A DNA stretch of 64,000 nucleotides from Phytophthora colocasiae (lineage: Eukaryota > Oomycota > Peronosporomycetes > Peronosporales > Peronosporaceae). The DNA lies in NCBI GenBank assembly GCA_018806915.1, contig JAGKQI010000091.1, positions 3,348,001 to 3,412,000 of the forward strand, read 5' to 3'. A model generated the notes under the pieces. It ran no database searches. It was not told where the DNA came from and worked only from the letters and a program-made list of their open reading frames with translations. Shown here piece by piece: positions 60,290 to 64,000 of this stretch (the first letter of the stretch is position 1; every line of letters begins with the position of its first letter). Position numbers and translations under genes: made by a program.

Positions 60290-61527
60290 CTCAGGCACGT
60301 CAGTGGTACTAAAGATTTGATGGTCCAACTGTGACCGAACAGCCGTCTGGGCATATTAGTGGATAGATATTCGGATACGCTTTGGCTGCAGATGCGTGCG
60401 ACGGTTTGACAGTCCAACTCTGACCGGACAACCAGCCGGACATTATACCGGACAGGTGCCCAGGTATGCTCCTGCAGCACGACACGTCAGTGGTACTAAA
60501 GATTTGATGGTCCAACTCTGACCGAACAGCCGTCTAGGCATATTAGTGGATAGATATTCGGATACGCTTTGGCTGCAGATGCGTGCGACAATTTGACAGT
60601 CCAACTCTGACCGGACAACTAGCCGGACATCATACCGGACAGGTGTCCAGGTATGCTCAGGCTGCAGCACGACACGTCAGTGGTACTAAAGATTTGATGG
60701 TCCAACTATGACCGAACAGCCGTCTGGGCATATTAGTGGATAGATATTCGGATACGCTTTGGCTGCAGATGCGTGCGACAATTTGACAGTCCAACTCTGA
60801 CCGGACAACTAGCCGGACATCTTACCGGACAGGTGTCCAGGTATGCTCAGGCTGCAGCACGACACGTCAGTGGTACTAAAGATTTGATGGTCCAACTGTG
60901 ACCGAACAGCCGTCTGGGCATATTAGTGGATAGATATTCGGATACGCTTTAGCTGCAGATGCGTGCAACGGTTTGACAGTCCAACTCTGACCGGACAACC
61001 AGCCGGACATCATACCGGACAGGTGTCCAGGTATGCTCAGGCTGCAGCACGACACGTCAGTGGTACTAAAGATTTGATGGTCCAACTGTGACCGAACAGC
61101 CGTCTAGGCATATTAGTGGATAGATATTCGAAAACGCTTTGGCTGCAGATGCGTGCAACGGTTTGACAGTCCAACTATGACCGGACAACCAGCCGGACAT
61201 CATACCGGACAGGTGTCCAGGTATGCTCAGGCTGCAGCACGACACGTCAGTGGTACTAAAGATTTGATGGTCCAACTGTGACCGAACAGCCGTCTAGGCA
61301 TATTAGTGGATAGATATTCGAAAACGCTTTGGCTGCAGATGCGTGCGACAATTTGACAGTCCAACTATGACCGGACAACCAGCCGGACATTATACCGGAC
61401 AGGTGTCCAGGTATGCTCAGGCTGCAGCACGACACGTCAGTGGTACTAAAGATTTGATGGTCCAACTGTGACCGAACAGCCGTCTGGGCATATTAGTGGA
61501 TAGATATTCGGATACGCTTTGGCTGCA
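60290..61527 (+). repeat. 190-bp satellite array, second locus
   Basis: About 6.5 units of the same satellite, with the first units differing by small deletions (for example the unit at 60460 lacks a few bases), and the same right junction with the hAT remnant as in the first array. Confidence 0.93.
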
Positions 61528-61606
61528 GATGGGGCTAGCGACACCTCTGCGACGCCACTAACATACCGTAGTGTATTTTTTTTCAGTTCCCGCTATCACG
61601 GTAGAA

Positions 61607-62066
61607 ATGCCACCTGGACGCCCAAGACTAGACGTTGGGAGCTGTTCGACGAAAATGGAGCAGATTGCTCGTGCAAGTACAAATAACCAAGCCCTCAGTA
61701 GCCAAGCTTGAAAGACACATATCGAAGTGCGGTGAATCCACACTGGACGTTTTGGAGTGGTGGGGGAACAACCGCGACTTGTTTCCAATTCTTTATCGTA
61801 TCGCCCGGCGCATATTTACGATGCCGACATCGTCGGCTGCTACTGAGCGAAGCTGGAGTATCCACAGCTTTATCCACTCAGATCATAGAAACAGGCTAGG
61901 ATTGTTTCAGGTGCTCAAGCTTGTTTTCCTGTACCCCAATTCCATGATCGTGTACGATGCGCTGAACCTACGCAAGACTGGTACGGGCGATGAAAACTCC
62001 GACGAAGAAGAAGGACCAGGAATTTACTACCCGGTGGATAGTGATTCAAGTGGTGACGAAGACTAA
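61607..62066 (+). pseudogene. hAT element remnant, copy 2
   Basis: As 30774-31233, with one base fewer near 61636, so the frame from MGAVRRKWS reads on through WWGNNRDLFPILYRIARRIF (143 codons). The two copies therefore carry different indels. Confidence 0.8.
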
Positions 62067-62274
62067 CACGACATGATGTCCTCCAGCTCAAGTGACGAGG
62101 ACGAAGGACGAGTCCCTGCACAGGAGGAAGATCAGGAAGATATCAACACCTCCCTTTATTTTCTCGATATGAGCTTCGACTACTCGGGCGATCAGCTATG
62201 ACTCTATGAATCCCCCCTCCAAAATATTAACGTGGTTCCATTGAAAGCGATTCGTTAACTGCTTTTGTTTCGAT

Positions 62275-62400
62275 GCTGCCACGATAATCAAAACACAACT
62301 CGAGTCGGACCGAAGAGAGGTTGCCCGAGAGCAGTATGAACGAGAAGAGCGTCGACTCGCTCTTCAGCGCCAGCAAAAGATGATGGCGTTGGTTGCTTAA
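62275..62400 (+). pseudogene. Charged helix gene fragment, copy 2
   Basis: Duplicate of 31442-31567. Confidence 0.3.
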
Positions 62401-62611
62401 ATAAAAAAAATGCCACTTAACTACGTGTACATTTTTAATGTTTACTTTTATACAGAAGGTTAAAATTCAAACTTCGAACCTCCCCCGGCCGCAAGGCTGG
62501 TAAGCAATTACAACATCCTAGTCGCACATGCTAACGTTCTATCATCATCCGCGCTACGTCTGGTCCCTAATAGCAGTCCCACCAACCTCGTATTTATGAA
62601 CCACAGCCAAG

Positions 62612-62912
62612 TCATACGGCTCTATACCCGCCACTCTGCTGCAGAGCGACGTCAATTTGGTCCAAGTTCTCCAACTCCAGCATCTTAATCGTCTCGTCGC
62701 CCCGAACTCGCACTCCATTACTCAGGAATCGTAGCGCATGCACAGGGAAACCTTTCGTGGATGCATAGCTGTCAAAAATTTGCTGCATCATGGTGTTTCC
62801 TAGCTCGGAATTTGGAATGAGGCCTCTTTTCTTCCTGAAAAATTGACCGCATCACTTGCTCAAAGACCCGATGTTTATTGACGAGCACCCTCAAAGTTAG
62901 TAACGGCATCAT
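62612..62912 (-). pseudogene. SUMO/ubiquitin-like fragment, copy 2
   Basis: Duplicate of 31779-32079 with the same frame break, so this lesion predates the duplication. Confidence 0.6.
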
Positions 62913-62960
62913 TTTCCCCACAATACTCCAACGTACATCCATAGTAGCCGTCGTAGTCTC

Positions 62961-63238
62961 CTACAAGCTGACGTAATTTCTGACGTACAAGGAAATGATC
63001 AAGGAGGACTTAGTGTTCAACCAGAAGCAATGCCCCGTTCCCACAGCACGCTGACGATTCGACTCGCCTTCTAGCTTCGTCTTTTCCACTCGGATAGCCC
63101 CAACTCGACTCGGGTCCTTCTCGTCCATGAGGATTTCTGCGGGTGAGCTCAGGAACTTGATCTGAACCACACGCCTTGCATTTAGTACTGTCAAACTGCT
63201 CCGCAGCAAGTCATTCATCTCGGCTCCAAGCTTGAGAA
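62961..63238 (-). pseudogene. Adrenodoxin reductase-like fragment, copy 2
   Basis: Duplicate of 32128-32405. Confidence 0.6.
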
Positions 63239-63240
63239 CA

Positions 63241-63702
63241 CTCGATCCGCTGAAGCCCGATGATCTGTCGGCCACCAAGGAGAAGTTCGGCCTTAAGGGC
63301 GAGGAGTCCTTCTTCGTCCCGGAGCAGGTCAAGAAGTACTACAACAAGACCGTCTCGGGCGCCGAGCACGAGAGCAAGTGGACCGAGCTGTTCGCCAAGT
63401 ACACGGAGAAGTACCGCATGGAGAGCAAGCTGCCGGCTGACCGGAAGAAGAGCATGCCCAAGTACACATCCGCGGACGCCGGCGAGGCCACACGTCAGTA
63501 CTCTGAGATTGCTCTGAACGCCGTTGCTACGGCTCTGCCCGAGATTGTGGGCGGTTCGGCCGATCTGACCCCGTCCAACCTGACGCACCTGACCATGTCG
63601 GGCGACTTCCAGAAGGACACCCTATTGGCCGCTACATCCGCTTCGGTGTGCGTGAGTGCGGTATGGCTGCTATCTCCAACGGTCTGTTAGCTCACGGCGG
63701 AC
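63241..63702 (+). pseudogene. Transketolase fragment, copy 2
   Basis: Duplicate of 32412-32873. LDPLKPDDLSATKEKFGL is in frame; the late frameshift before RYIRFGVREC is shared. An Arg replaces the Pro of EKYP, and the Met of GMAAIS replaces Leu. Confidence 0.87.
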
Positions 63703-63704
63703 AA

Positions 63705-64000
63705 CTACGCTCTGAGTGCCGTGCGTGTATTGCCCAGCACCTCCGACTGTAGATCTGTGTACGACGACGCCAGTTTGACCAGGCGAGTGTTAGCGAATTG
63801 GAACAAGCTCTTGTGCTGCTGCGCGTCGGGTTCTAGTCGAAGTGGGAGCTTCGGAATCTCTGATAAGTTGCTACGAGCGATGAGCTTGCCTCCGTCCTTT
63901 TGTTCACTGGAGATCAACTCTTGCAGTTCAGTCACCAGTGGGTCAACGTGACCGTCCTGCTTGTAGCGAAGCTATACTTCTTCAGAAACTGAAGCACTGG
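63705..64000 (-). pseudogene. 3' piece of the unknown host gene, copy 2
   Basis: Duplicate of 32876-33172, cut by the window edge. Confidence 0.5.

Larger units (their letters stand above)
61528..64000 (+). repeat. Segmental duplication, copy 2 (runs off the window)
   Basis: Direct repeat of 30697-33172 with scattered differences. Confidence 0.93.

Overview
The window looks like repeat-dense nuclear DNA of an oomycete, most likely Phytophthora or a close relative. The evidence is Crinkler (CRN)-type effector modules, a flagellar outer-arm dynein heavy chain (zoospore motility), an OSCA channel and a SWEET transporter, next to eukaryotic transposons (pogo, hAT, Merlin, a Crypton-like recombinase, chromodomain Ty3/Gypsy). 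Species was inferred from gene content only.

Layout. 1-2.1 kb: C-terminal end of an OSCA/TMEM63 channel, then a SWEET pseudogene split by a hAT-type MITE with an exact 8-bp target duplication. 2.47-4.59 kb: a complete pogo element with perfect 30-bp terminal inverted repeats. 4.7-6.4 kb: a decayed minus-strand membrane-protein ORF. 6.47-19.63 kb: two nearly identical LTRs in inverted orientation enclosing two convergent internal regions: a plus-strand Gypsy gag/protease/integrase/chromodomain element without reverse transcriptase, and a minus-strand set of ORFs without recognisable retroviral domains. 19.6-26.7 kb: hAT pseudogene, glucosidase II fragment, a nuclease-like CRN-type ORF, a Tudor-like tandem and an inverted pair of a helix-turn-helix gene. 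26.9-30.7 kb: 190-bp satellite array. 30.7-33.2 kb: a hAT remnant plus a patchwork of host gene fragments (SUMO-like, adrenodoxin reductase-like, transketolase); satellite edge and patchwork recur in direct orientation at 60.3-64.0 kb.

34.4-39.2 kb: CRN-type nuclease gene, a coiled-coil pseudogene, a Crypton-like recombinase pseudogene, a short pogo-like element and a tRNA-like gene. 40.5-51.0 kb: two blocks, A (1.75 kb) and B (2.8 kb), each present twice in inverted orientation but in an order that fits circular permutation rather than a simple inverted duplication; an Argonaute fragment lies between them. 51.2-56.8 kb: a CRN N-terminal module abutting an outer-arm dynein heavy chain pseudogene that is interrupted by an internally deleted Merlin element with target duplication. 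57.0-59.5 kb: two intact convergent genes, a PD-(D/E)XK nuclease-like protein and an unknown 485-residue protein.

Most of the window is mobile DNA and broken genes. The ORFs that are open and look functional are the OSCA end, the nuclease-like ORFs at 21.6, 34.4 and 57.0 kb, the 485-residue protein and the duplicated zinc-motif/coiled-coil protein of block A.
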